DNA of 64,000 nt from Diphasiastrum complanatum (Eukaryota; Streptophyta; Lycopodiopsida; Lycopodiales; Lycopodiaceae): the NCBI GenBank assembly GCA_029204225.1, contig CM055093.1, forward strand, positions 21,929,436-21,993,435, in the 5' to 3' direction. Below are positions 1-11,846 of this stretch, piece by piece. The notes beneath the pieces were generated by a model. That model did no database searches. It saw only the letters and a list, made by a program, of their open reading frames with translations, and had not been told where the DNA came from. Position 1 is the first letter of the stretch. Every line of letters begins with the position of its first letter. Both the position numbers and the translations under genes were made by a program.

Positions 1-322
1 TCTCATCCTGAATGCTGTAATTCAAAACACTGGTCTAGCATTATTTTGGAAATCAACTCTTGTGATTGATCTCGTTTTTTTGGAAACCTGTAATCTTCTT
101 ATGTACCAAGTAAGTTGATTACGCTCATAAATCAGGTCTATGAAGAAAAAATTGGAGTTGGAAAATATCACTCTAGGAACTGGCACACTACCGTAAATCT
201 ACATGCCAAATGGCATCTATCAAACATTCACGTTCTTGGGATTTCTCTTAAAAGGCACCATAAAGGATGGTGCACCAAGTATGATTATAAAGGCCATACT
301 TAATACTGCTGATCTTTTGCAG
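1..322. other. Intronic sequence upstream of the first visible CPB exon
   Basis: No coding match to the capping protein was found here. The bases just before 323 end in TTTTGCAG, a good splice acceptor, so the stretch is most simply the end of an intron whose 5' exon lies outside the window. Confidence 0.6.
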
Positions 323-3300
323 ATCACCTTGGTCTTGCAAATACTTTCCGTCTTTGGAAGATGGGGCTCAACCATCTGATCAATTGAGAAAGCTTGAGGT
401 TGAAGCAAATGAAATTTTTGCCATCTATCGTGACCAGTGAGGTCCTTGCCTTTCCTTCTCCATTTAAATATTGTTTTTAGTTTTAGTGGTTTCATAGCTT
501 GCAATCTAGCATGTATGATTTTGAACTTACATTAACTAAAATTTTTCTAGTAACATGACAATTTGCGACTTTAGCAGATATTATGAAGGTGGCATTTCAT
601 CTGTGTATCTATGGGAACCTGAGATTGGAGGAGGCTTTGCCGCCTGCTTTTTGATTAAGAAGGGTGTGCGTCTTTTAGTCTTCAACATTTGTTAGGTTTC
701 AAGAATTGGATAAATAGCTTATTTTGGTAGATGTACCTCCATGGTTGGGAAGTGGTTCAATGTAGAGTATTGATTAGAAAATTTGGACAGCTAAAACTTT
801 TATTGATCATTCTCACTGTGTCACTTGCATGAAGATGGTTCTGAAGATGGACAAGGTCGAAGAGGCTTGTTACAACATGGTCTATGGGATGCTATTCATG
901 TGCTAGAGGTAACACCATGTTTTGATGCTCATCTCTTAGTAATAGATGATGATGTTTTGAGAACTTTGTTAAGATAGATATTTTTCTTATGTGTTCTTGA
1001 ATATAATGTAATAGTGAACCTATTTTGATGGAGGTTGTGACCAACCAATCAATATTCTCCTCTGAAGATGATCAAGGTTTTAGGCAATGCTACTTGATAC
1101 ATAGGGAGAGAGGAGATTGTAATATGTTAAACATTCATAGTCCAAGTTTCTAGAGTTTGGAATGCTACTTGAACAAAAGAAAAATCTCGAAATTTTCCCA
1201 TTGCAACGATTGGGAGTCAAAATACATGGTTTGGTGTTTAACTCTGATCGTCTTATAAGTGCTTATGTCTCATTGGCTAAATTCTTGTTGTGCAAGTAGG
1301 CAAAAATGGGGCTCAAACTGGTTACGACACGATCTAAAATTTTTCACACAAAACATTGGCCTGTGGAAAGACTCTGAGTAAATAAAGCAAACCATTCTTT
1401 GGAGGTGTTTCATCAAGTTTCACTGCTTTATCAAATATTTCAATTGTAATGTTTGATCATCTTAACTCTCAAAACATTTTCTTGCAAGTAAGTGATATTG
1501 AGCTTTTTCTTTGGTCAAATGTAGTTTGGTTAAATTTGTTCCCCAAGAGTAATTTTCTTTTTTGGTATAATAGCTATTTACAATCATTTGGTATTTTGAT
1601 TTTGTTGGCAATTTTGTGGGTGATTGATTTCTTTGTCAACTTTGATGGGCTTTAGATATTCATCATTCCAACAGTATGGTGCATCTTTACCTTGTATCGT
1701 ATTATTGTGCAGTTGGAAAGGCCTTCTTTTTAGGTTTTGTAGACAATGAACGTTAGACTTCTTGATATTGTGTTCCTAATAACTATTGGTTGTGTGGTTG
1801 ATGAAATTTTTTTATATGATAGGTTGGAGAAGAAGATGAAGGTTTAGCCCACTATCGTCTCACAAGTACAGTGATGTTGTCTTTCACAACAAAAGATGCT
1901 CCGTCAGTATCTTTCAGCCTTTCAGGATCAATCACGCGAGAGGTAATCTCAAAAACACCTTCATTTGAAAATTAGTTTTCAATGAAAAGCTTTGCACTTT
2001 CTATTGAATATTTGAGAATGGGTGTCAAGGCTTTAAATATTTCGTTTAAAGTATGGTCAAAAGCATTTAAAGCCTTAACATAAAAAAAAAACAAGTATAT
2101 ATCCTAAACATTTGTGTATGTAATACAAACACAAAGCTATGTATAACTATAGTTCTTGTTGATAATGGTGTACTCTTTTCTAAATTCTATCTAATTTATT
2201 TGTAGGAATGTTTAATTATTGTGAAATAGAATACTCATTCCTTTATGTTGTGAAACCACAATTCTGGACAGTAAAAGGATCAATGACCTCAAGAACAAAT
2301 GACACTATTGTGCCATGATAGGCATGTGTTACATGATTAATATCTTCAAGGTAAAAATTTTGTAAATTTTTTATTGTATACAATGTAGGTCTATTTGCAT
2401 GGAGGACTCTAGTAGATAGTTCAAGTCTCTTGAGTTTGTACAATCTTCTAGCAAACTTTTTAGTGCCATTTTACTAGGAAATCATAGTATGATGCATGGT
2501 GGGCACTGTGTAGAAACTGTTGTTTGTGGTTAAGGACAAATCAATGTCGTGGGTGTGAATGCGGCGAATCCTCTCTTATTTCAATAGCTTCCATAGTTGC
2601 ATTTCCTATCATCTATACCATGCGGTTGCTAAAATAGCCATCACAAATGTTCACGGTTTTTTTTTTCCTACTGCCAATTTTAGCAAAAGAACTTATGCTA
2701 ACTATCTGCTAGAAAATATGGAATTCGGCCAAGTGTGGAGGAAAAGTAAAAACTAGCAACTCACGACTGAATAATGAATAGCCTTAGTGGCTATCTATAC
2801 TAACTGAAGGCTACCTCCCTTCAATTTAACTTGGAGAAAAATATGAAAATTCAAATATTGGCCCAATTTAGAAACTGTGTAAAATAGTCTTAAATGTATT
2901 TTAAAGGGGGTCTAAAAGCAATAAAGAATTACGGGACCCAAAAGTTGGAGGTTTACTTAGTGTCATATATCCTGTATGCATATAACAATGCTAAGCATCT
3001 TGTATGTGATTCTGAAAGCATAACCTTACCATTATTGACTAGGGAAGATTGCTTCTCTGGAGTCCTTTCACAGTTGACTAGTAGCTGCGTGCCTCATGTT
3101 GAATATTGGTTATGTGCATGAAAGGTGTTGAGGACCATGATCTTGACCTTCTTCATATTGTCCTCTGATCGCTTGTCTTGAAGAAGAAGTAGTGTGTCAA
3201 AATGCTTCTACAGCCCCTCACTCAATGCAGAGATCATGAAGACATTGTCAACATATAGTAGGATGATATCAATACGTCTCTTAACGTGCTACTTGTATCA

Positions 3301-4281
3301 CCTTCTTGCCTGATAGCTTCCTCAAACTCATCAATTAATGAATAGAAAAACGCCAAAGGCAATGAACATGCTTGCTTTACCCCAATTTTCTAAAACTTGT
3401 GTCAGGTATACTCTCTCAATTTGGAAGCACAAGAAAGCGAAAGCAGTGGTGCCCGTGTGAGGAAGCATAGTTTCCCACCTTTCCAGGATCAGGCTTGCTT
3501 GGAAAGCATCGGAAAATTAGATTTATGGTTATAGAAAAATGTTTTCTTATCAGTTACGAAAAAAATTGATTGTAAGTACATTAGGCCGCAGGCACGCTAA
3601 ATTCACCCTCTAATTTATACAGTTTAATTCAGTCATTTAGAATGTGTTTATGGATAATATAGGTACTAATTTTTAATGAATAGGCCTAAACACTATATCT
3701 GATTTGAATTGGATGAATTGTATCCCACTAATTTCAGTAAGGTGATCTCCATCAAAACCTTCCCTCTGTTCTGCTCCCTGTGATGGCTTGTTTCTTCTTC
3801 TGGTCTTTTACATTGCTATTTGAAAATGCAGGTTTGATGCAAAGCCCAATTTGAATGTATTTCTAAAGAGATGCCAGTGTTTAGAAGCTTCTCTATTTCA
3901 TGTGCTTACATACTTGATTGGCCTTTTTTAATGACCTCCAGATGCAAGCTGATCTATCTGTTGCTGAAGGTCATTTGACAAATATGGGACGTATGATTGA
4001 AGAAATGGAGGGAAAGCTGAGAAATGGACTTGATCAGGTGCCACATTTGGTTGTCTTTTTACCTTCTGATTCTTAGTGGACAGTATCCATAGATGTTTTA
4101 AGAACATGTTTCTACAAATGACTTTTGCCCACAAGTTTTTTGTTTGATGATGAAGGTGTACTTTGGTAAAACCAAGGAAGTAGTTTTCACTCTTCGGGAA
4201 CCACTGGGATCTCTGACAGCAACATCTGCAACTGGCCAGAGTCTGCAGCAAGTTGTCATGGATGATATTTTGAGAAAGTAA
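323..4281 (+). CDS. CPB: F-actin-capping protein subunit beta, 3' six exons (gene starts upstream of window)
   Basis: Caps the barbed ends of actin filaments in the cytosol as a heterodimer with the alpha subunit. Six exons are seen: 323-436, 578-663, 835-908, 1823-1942, 3942-4037 and 4156-4281 (TAA). All junctions are GT-AG and the phases join without a break. Family hallmarks in order are SPWS near the first exon start, [20 protein letters not shown] across exons 1-2, [16 protein letters not shown] across exons 2-3, [39 protein letters not shown] and [11 protein letters not shown]. The tail after residues KTKEVV differs from the Arabidopsis form as I remember it. The N-terminal exons are not visible in bases 1-322 and should lie upstream. 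Intron 4 is about 2.0 kb and contains a LINE fragment. The coding sequence has no disruption, so the gene is probably functional. Exon boundaries were assigned by eye. Confidence 0.93.
3121..3385 (-). pseudogene. LINE (non-LTR retrotransposon) reverse-transcriptase fragment in CPB intron 4
   Basis: Read on the minus strand, the segment gives GVKQACSLP, then LIDEFEEAI, then ILLYVDN, and then a KVKIMV-like segment. This order matches the LINE RT pattern GV+QGCPLSP...D-LE...LLYADD...KTKVMVF. The catalytic YADD box is altered to YVDN. In-frame stops and a frame change between the two halves show that it is dead. It lies antisense inside the host intron. A copia origin was considered because of YVD, but the GVKQ and KIMV blocks fit LINEs better. 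Confidence 0.55.
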
Positions 4282-4528
4282 TCTGGTATACTTAGCTATA
4301 CCCTATGCTGAATTGTCTTGCTGAAGGGGTTCTCAAACATATTCAAATCTGGTATAATATTAAGAGTAGTTGTAGGTCAAGATTTGGCATCAAAGTGCCC
4401 ATATCTCATTGCCAACTTGTCTAGGCTTCTTATCTTGATTGATATGCTGGCATTTTTTTTTATCCATATCCATGTTCATGACTGTACATATCTCAAGTAC
4501 TCACGACTGGAGGTGTAAAGTAGCAAGG

Positions 4529-4701
4529 CCCAAAATAAGTGTACGGTCTTGTGTCAAGTCAGCATGAACCTATTACTTTCATTTTATAAGTGGAGGGGCA
4601 TGGTGTGATTTTTTAAATTGGTCCAAAATAAGTGTACAGTTTTGTGTCAAATCAGCACGAACATAATAGCTTCATTTAATAACGGAAGGGGCATGGTGTA
4701 A
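4529..4701. repeat. Tandem duplication, ~93-bp period, downstream of CPB
   Basis: Two imperfect copies start at about 4529 and 4622. Each begins with CCAAAATAAGTGTAC and ends with GGGGCATGGTGT. They lie a few hundred bases past the CPB stop, so probably in or just beyond the 3' UTR. No function can be assigned. Confidence 0.75.
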
Positions 4702-7700
4702 ATTCTTATATTGTCACTTCTGGGTGTTTTTATTTAGTGGTAGATGGCGGGCTAAAGTTTGTATGACACTTTCCATCTTTCTGTGCAATTGCAACTAAAG
4801 CAAAAAGTTTTCATGCTTGGTAAGCCACCTAAAGTAATCAACATGTGCATGATCCAGTCATATTTTGTCGGAATGGAGTCCAGACACGATAATATTTATT
4901 TATTTGGTGAGGATGTACGCTTGGTGACTGAATCAATCAATCTGTGCATGATTCAATTCAGAATCTACCTTGCAGAAATAAGCTCATAAAATTACGCATA
5001 AATTGACATTAATATTTTTAAGTGTGTCAATCTTAAGTTCTAGCTGAATAACAGCTTTGCTTGGGCAACAACAGAGGTAGCATACAATTTTAGTTTCAAC
5101 CAGATAATGCTTTGGTTTAGCTGGCTAGTAAGTCAGTTAACAGGTGCATAGTTATAAGCTTTTTAAACACTTTCACTGAAAGACCACTAAATTGCTTGAA
5201 ATAAAATATCTTGGCTGAAAGATGTCATTGTTTTTTATGAATGAAGAAAAATCTGATATGGTTTTTGCTAGCTGTGCAAGTGGATTAGTATTTTTATTAT
5301 TCTTGTGGAACCCAGGACTAGATAGAGATGAGAGGGCATGTAGGCTGAATTGACTTGTTAGAATAAACTACATTCTATACTCCGTAGAAGTGCAAATTTA
5401 AAATTGCTGGAACAAATTGGAATGTACATGAAGCCAGTGATCCATTGAATTGTAGATGGCCCCAAAGGCCCTTTTTGGCTATGCATTGGTGCCTTAAGAA
5501 AATGGGGTAGTTTAGATTTTTCTGAAAAATTTGATCTGTGTTTTGTTGGCTTCATGTTTTTGTTATATCAGTGACTTGGCTGGTAAGGAGCATTTTTTTG
5601 AATTTCAGTTTTTGGGACATGTTAGGATGCTATAAGAAAATTCTGTAGTACTAAGAAACTATTTACAATATTCAATAGTCTGGTGGAAATTGTTTAAGTC
5701 AAAGTATCTCAATCACTATAGAACTAGCTACCTTGTAGTCACAGAAAACAATCAATGCAAATATCACAATATGCCACCATTTACAATAATGCACTGTTTA
5801 TGCTAAATTAAATAATTCCATGGCTGACCACATTCTTTTGATATCTTATATAGCCAAGTATCCAGATTATCTTAGTAGTAGCTCCTCCAACAAAGTTAGC
5901 AGATGAACACCTCCAGGAACCCTTATAAGATCTTGTTCCTTGCATTACAAATCTAATCTCAAACATTTAGACAAAAGAAAGTTGGAGCATTCTCATAAGC
6001 AGCTGCTTTGTGAATCACCTAGTAATTTCTCTTCCAATTGCAACTAAGGTTGAAGCCATAGATTTGGCAATTATTTGGAAGAATACTCACTCTATTTAGA
6101 GTAGGGGCTCTTAATGATAACCCTCCCAACCATCCTATGATAAGAAACTTCTCATAAGTTAGCCAACTATCGTTTTTCTTCCAATTTAATAAAGAAGCTC
6201 AACAAAAATTTGGCACTCACAACAATCTGAAATGATGATCGTAATGAAAACTTTTCAATATTCGTCAGGACTTCAGATCAAACATATCTTGTGACCATGG
6301 ATCCCTATAATTTTCACTTCTTGCCTAGCAATGTTAATTACCATAAAACCCAAGGCGACTTCCAATCTCTCTTCACATATCCTATCTTGCCTATCAAATA
6401 ATTCCATCTGCTGAATGATCCTTTTTCTTGCCACCGACCAACCACCTTAGCACTTTTTGAGTCCACTTCCTCATTTACCATCACAACTATCCTTAAAAAC
6501 CAAGTCGATTTTGTATTGTGATGACTTACGTTTAATCTTAATGGGGTCTTGGGAAAATACCTCATGAAATTGCCCTTTTACAGCAAGCCCATTTGACGAG
6601 AATCACATTGTCCAAATTCTACATTATCCAGATTCCACAACACAAGCTTTCACATACAAGGAGTGATGAAAAACCTCGTCAGTTGACAATAATACTAACA
6701 CCTTACCAAATCTATGAAAGTCTTTCTTAAAAGAAAAATTTGATGTCCTTTACACGACATGAATCATAATAAGGCATCACAAGACCAATTTCTTTTTTGA
6801 AAAAATTACACCTAAAATATGTTATTGGTGAATGATCTATTCTCTTACAGTGATGATCTTATTTTAATAATACTTTTGTGTGTATTTTTTTTTCTTTCAA
6901 AACATAAAACATCATGAACATTGAGAGTGTATGAGAATTTTGGAATCTTAAGAGGTTACGAAAGGATGGAGACAAGAAATTGAAGCTCTCAGTTTTAGTG
7001 GCGAGAGAGAATGGTGATGGATGCATGTGGGAGGAGAGAGGACCATCATGCTATTTTGTGATACATTGACACTAGAGTGAGGGTGGAAGTTATGGTATGG
7101 GATAACATTGCCTCATCTCACTTGTGCCACCATTTTGAGCCAACAATGCATTGGGCATTTTACCTGATCTTTCTGTTGTAACTATGCTTTGAGGACATTC
7201 CTTTTCTAATTCAAGTCCACTCATTCGCTTTAGGATTTTGGGCATTTCTCATGATCTTTCTATTATAACTATGCTTGGAAGACATTCCTTTTCGAATTCA
7301 AGTGCATCCATTTGCTTTAAGATTTCCTTGTTGATTTTCTAAGGTTTTGTATTGTTTCTTATACCACTCAAGATTTTGAAAAGGGGTAGACTTTAGGAGT
7401 AGGTTAAGGACTTATCACATGGCACCCTCACACGTGAGATTAGCTCAGACTAGCATGAGCTCCATCACTTTTTGGAGCTTGTTCTACACATTGGAAAATT
7501 GGAGAGTTGAAGATTTTGGAGATTTCACTTACTAGCTTGTGTAGATCTTCCATTTGCATGCATTTCTTTGAGTTAAATACTTTAATGATCACTTGTAATT
7601 AGCCATATGAAGCGAACAATAGGCAAGATATCATCAAAAAAGAGGAATCAACTTTTGAAAAGAAATTTTTTTAACAATAGAATGAACATGACATGAGGTG

Positions 7701-8965
7701 GTAAAACACTAACTTCCAACCATTTAGGTTCCCTATTTGCTAGTTCAAATCTATGATTGAAAGAATATCTTAGCCAACTAGTCTTTATCATTCTAGGAAT
7801 ACCAACTCACTCTACCTATCTTGAGTCTATGTTAGACTCTAGGATTTTGAGTCCTACAATCGTATCATTAATAGCTAGAACCTTGACCTTGAATCTATAG
7901 GGACTTATAGAATTCTTGAAATATAGTCCCTAGTTGAAATTCATTTAAGTAAATTTTTTTCAATTATAGTAAAATTGAAACAATCAACAAGTTAGATAGA
8001 ATAGATTGATCTTCATGTATATTAGAGTTCATCTTGAGTAAGTGGGCTGCACACATACAATTTTGCTACAAAACAATCTAGATCCAAAGCTAAGGTGTTT
8101 TATGAAAATGAAATTTCCATAAAGTGCATGAGTTGATGTTGGGTTTCATGTTGCAACAATTGAAAGACTTTAAAACAAGAGTGGTGAGCCTTTTGTGGAA
8201 GCTAGTTCTCAGGATGTAATAAAGCTCTATACAAGAGTGCTACAAAACAATAGCCTTTTCTGCTAGACAGATAGGCAATATCTATCTATAATGACATCCA
8301 GTTAAAATATAGTCGTGACTCTCAAAACCTCCACAAACTTTAAGACATGAAAATATATCTTTTCCAAAAAGGAATCAATAGTCGTTAAGTTTTTCCTCAT
8401 TTAAGAAGTTTGATTTAAGAGAGAGTTTACATGGAGAGAGAATAAAAACCAGTATCGTTTGGTTGCTGGTTTCTAATAAATGCATTCTAACTAGTGTGGT
8501 TCAAACTAGTTCTAACTTCAAACATTAATTAGTTAAGCGTGCTTGTAATAACGCAAGCCAAAATTTCTTTGCATGCTTAGCCAACTTGAAATCTTGGTAT
8601 GCTCTTTGCAAAATATGCAGTGGGATAGCTCAAATTCTTGTATGCTCATAATAAAATATGAGGCGGGAGAATTATGAGCTCAACATAACCAATACAAAAC
8701 CTGAGGTATTGATGATCAATCTTTTGAGATATTATAGTTTTCAACAATGGAAAAGTTTCATTTGCATGTTGCACTTCTTATAGAATGTTCTCCATTTTTA
8801 AAGAAAAATTCAAAACTTGTAGAAAATGCTGCTTCACCGATTGAAGATTTGAAAAAAGGAAATCATCAACATGTAGATTTGTGGGTAGACGAAACAATTT
8901 ATCTTGAAGATCCAAGTACCGGTTTATGTCCAGATTTTAAGTCTATCAACTGCCGCCTCAGATTT
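4702..8965. other. Intergenic stretch without a recognisable gene
   Basis: Only short AT-rich frames occur. A tandem duplication with an ~87-bp period lies at 7152-7325 (each copy contains a GGCATTT...CTATGCTT...GACATTCCTTTT core). Weak leucine-rich-repeat-like wording on the minus strand near 5.9 kb was not strong enough to call. Confidence 0.5.
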
Positions 8966-9021
8966 GTATGTGAAACTTCCTACTGAGATCACGTTGAAAG
9001 GTCCACAGATGTTAGAATGCA

Positions 9022-10293
9022 CTAACTCCAGAATCTTGGTCGTTTTGTAGGAGTCCTTGACAAAAGGACTGCGTGACATGCATCACAGGTCATCGAACTG
9101 GTTGCATTTGAGATGCTCACCCCTGTGATTGCTCCATGATGGCTTGCTTGATATAGTGCCATTGAATTCATATGGCATAGTCTCTTGTGCCATAGAGTAT
9201 CTGGCGAATCATCATGAGTCTGATGCACTTGATCTGCAGGTAGGCGTACCTTCAAGTGATACATATTGCCTTTTCTTCTACCTTGAGTGATTAGAGTACT
9301 GGTACTTGCATCAACAACGTTGCATGCTTCGTCTGAGAACATTACACGCATCCTTGCATCAGCTATTCTTGCCATTGACAACAAGTCCTGCTGCAGTGTA
9401 GGCACGAACAGAACATCGTCGAGTCGTCTGTCTCTGTCGCTTGTATTGAGCCATAGTGAACCAATACCATTCACTTGATGTTTTGATCTATCTCCAAGAA
9501 CGATAAATCTTGATGGATTTGCACTTCGGAAATCAGACATGATTTGTCTTGATGTAACAAAATGTGAGGTAGCTCCTGAATCAAGAATTACCTCCTGTGT
9601 GTTAGGTGTTGATATTGCACACATGTCTGCACATTTAGGCTTGAATTGTTTCTTTATCTTCTCCTTGTTGCTGTAGAGAGCTTGGTCAGAAGCATCCTTA
9701 TGATCAAGGTGCTCTCGAGCCTCGACTTCTTCTGGTATCTCGACAATTGCCTTTTCGAGTGTCATTGTAGGATCCTTTGCTAGCAGTGTTCTGGTTGTCT
9801 GGAAGGATCTTGGTAAGGCTCTCAACTGATAAGTGAGCTGCTTCTCTACTGACACTGCATTTTCTGCTCCCGAATTGTGTAGTGAAAGGAATAGATCCTT
9901 CATCTTCCTAATAAAGGAAGTGAGATCTTTACCATCCCACTGTAGGTTTGTCAGCTGATCTTCAAGCATCATTATCTGATTGCGTGATTTCGTTTGAAAT
10001 CTTGTGAGTAGAGTATCCCACATCTCTTTTGCTTTAGAGAGTGTAGCCAGGTCAAGAGTCAGGCTATCCTCGATGGATGATGATAACAAGGCTACTGCCT
10101 TGTCATTCTTCTCCCTCCATTCGCGTAGCTCCTTGTCTGTTGTTGTAGACATCTCTTCGGTGCCATCTATCCAAGGGAATGATCATTCTCCCTTTTGGAT
10201 AAGCGAGGTCTTAACCTTCCATGCTAGGAAGTTAGATCCTGATGAATCGAGGACTGTACAGATCTTGGATTGTATGCTGCTTATTGAAGCCAT
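9022..10293 (-). pseudogene. copia gag-protease-pre-integrase polyprotein (broken)
   Basis: Starts with ATG at 10293 and has an in-frame TGA at 10185-10183 (codon 37). It is then open for 376 codons from the ATG at 10152 to the TAG at 9022. Domains in order are a UBN2-type gag region, a basic linker with no proper CCHC zinc knuckle, the aspartic protease motif DSGATSHF near 9582, and the GAG-pre-integrase region with LWHKRLCHMN and the CDAC half of a zinc finger. A frameshift near 9040-9060 moves the reading to another frame, where integrase continues (ILELVHSNICGP, the first catalytic Asp now Asn) to about 8966. The protein cannot be functional. Confidence 0.88.
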
Positions 10294-10389
10294 TGTTCCT
10301 GAATTTTGTGTTCTCACTTGTTAATGGGCCTCCTGAATCTGATAGCTTTTCGGCTATGTCAGACTATGACAGGGTGGCTCTGATACCAC

Positions 10390-11113
10390 TGATGGAAAGT
10401 GCAAACTTAAAATTTCAGTAAAATTCTGGTAACGAATTGATAGGAGTTTCTCGAACGATTCGCGAACATTACGCGAAACTGTTCTGATCACGAATAATTT
10501 TTGCTTGAGAAAAAATTCGCGAAAAAGATCCATCAAGCTCTGTAACGAAGCGAAACAAAACTTGAATGAGCTCTGAGATTGATTTATGCTGAAAGCCAAG
10601 TGATCGCGAAGTGAAGCGAAGCCAAACACGAAGCGAAAACATTCATGAACAAAATCAGTTTGTGTGGAATTCAGATATGATTGCTAGTCATTGCCGGCTA
10701 TATCATTCCTACAATCCTCCAGACTGTAGACAGACACTGCTGATCTATGTTATAAATTATTATAGCATTCAACAAAATCAAACCAATGTTTGAAATTGAA
10801 TAAACAAGTGAATTAGATACAAAGTTTATAGTTCGCGAACTTTTTTGTGTCGCGTCGTGTAACTTTTCAGATCAGAAAGATTTAACATCTACAACTAATC
10901 ATGGATTACAAGAGTGGCAGATTGGCCACGTTCTAGAGTACTTTTGCTGATGTCATGATATCCGATCAAATACTTGTACCCCATGGTACTTGGCTGATCT
11001 TCTTGGTCCTTTGTGGAGCACGAATGATTTTGTGTCGCGAAACAATTTCGTGTCATGTGTCGCGAAATTGTTCGCAAACATTTTTGTTTCGTGTGTCTTT
11101 TCTATCAAAATCA
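10390..11113 (-). repeat. LTR of copia element G
   Basis: The boundaries are inferred from the adjacent primer-binding site on one side and from the TGAT/ATCA terminal inverted repeat. No second copy exists in the window to confirm them. It is unusually rich in TCGCGA and CGCGAA words. Confidence 0.6.
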
Positions 11114-11846
11114 GGGTGGAAAGCTAGCAAAGCTTTGGCAATAAAAACATTTGTTTCTTCAATATCCACCACCGCAGCACCCACCTCCACTGCCCCCAAG
11201 GCCAAGGGTAGACCACGTGACCCACCATGGCTGAAGGATATTTGGAGGCTGCAGAAGACCAACAATCTTCTGATTCCTAAATTTAGCTCACATCCAGCGA
11301 TGAATCAGATAGGTCACAAGGAGTCTCTCGAGAGATGTGAGATGGACAGTCACTACAGTTGAAGCTCTGCACACAACTTATGAGGATTTTCAAGTAAAAT
11401 TCTTCTCAAATTGTGTTGTTGCAGCTGTTCATGCCAAGCGGGTCACCATTATGCCCAAAGATTTCACAATTGTGTTCAGGCTACTTGACACATATGACAA
11501 GTTTGCTAAGTGTTTTCGTCCAGTGTCCTCCTCTCACCCGAAAAAGGCTACTGAAAAGAAAAAGCCAAAGCAACCTCAACCGACCCAATTGATATTGCGG
11601 GTGCAAAGTTGGGGAGTATCAAAGAGGAGGAGGTCTCTTGGTACTCCTCAAAAAGCCAGGGATTTTTCACAAACCTCTCTGTTCAAGAATATTCTGAGAA
11701 CAGTCTCTCCTTCTTCTGCTAAATCTTCGCCCATTTCTCCTAAATCTCCTAAATCCCCATCCAAATCTTCTTCTCAGTCTCCTCCTACGTCTCCGTCCTT
11801 CACCGTCAGGAGCAAAGTTAGACCAATTTGTAAAGTTAAAGGTTGA
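11114..11846 (+). pseudogene. Histone H3/CENH3-like pseudogene with basic Ser/Pro/Lys C-terminal extension
   Basis: Similarity to histone H3 begins at the first base after the element G LTR with a GGK-like segment (H3 positions 12-14). It then gives LQKTNNLLIPK (H3 55-64), followed after a 4-base insertion TGTG at 11336-11339 by RWTVTTVEAL, YEDF and VHAKRVTIMPKD (H3 83-123) with no gaps. Trp in place of Phe84 and the acidic EDF are features of centromeric H3 (CENP-A/CENH3). The frame does not end at the usual H3 C-terminus. It runs on for about 105 codons rich in K, S and P (repeated SPKS/SPSK-like units) to the TGA at 11844. The first 11 residues are missing, a frame slip near 11125 breaks the tail and the TGTG insertion breaks the core, so it is a pseudogene. 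It has no introns in the part seen. An ordinary H3 origin is not excluded. Confidence 0.7.

Larger units (their letters stand above)
8966..11113 (-). mobile_element. Ty1/copia retrotransposon G, 3'-truncated, with one LTR
   Basis: Read on the minus strand, the element comprises an LTR at about 11113-10390 (ends TGAT...ATCA), a primer-binding site at 10388-10377 complementary to initiator Met-tRNA (TGGTATCAGAGC), gag-protease-pre-integrase coding, and the first part of integrase. Homology stops near 8966, right after an integrase stretch resembling VHSNICGPF. The rest of pol and the 3' LTR are missing. The LTR contains six TCGCGA palindromes. Its outer end falls exactly where histone H3 homology begins at 11114, so the element probably inserted into that sequence. 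Confidence 0.85.

Noticed and set aside
5870-6570. Leucine-rich-repeat or NB-ARC-like wording on the minus strand (VKIIGIHG, VPGGVHLLTLLEELLL)
   Set aside because: The two bits are in broken frames, no P-loop GKTT follows, and spacing is too short for an NBS-LRR gene.
9287-9478. Plus-strand frame across element G
   Set aside because: Shadow of the minus-strand gag-protease frame.
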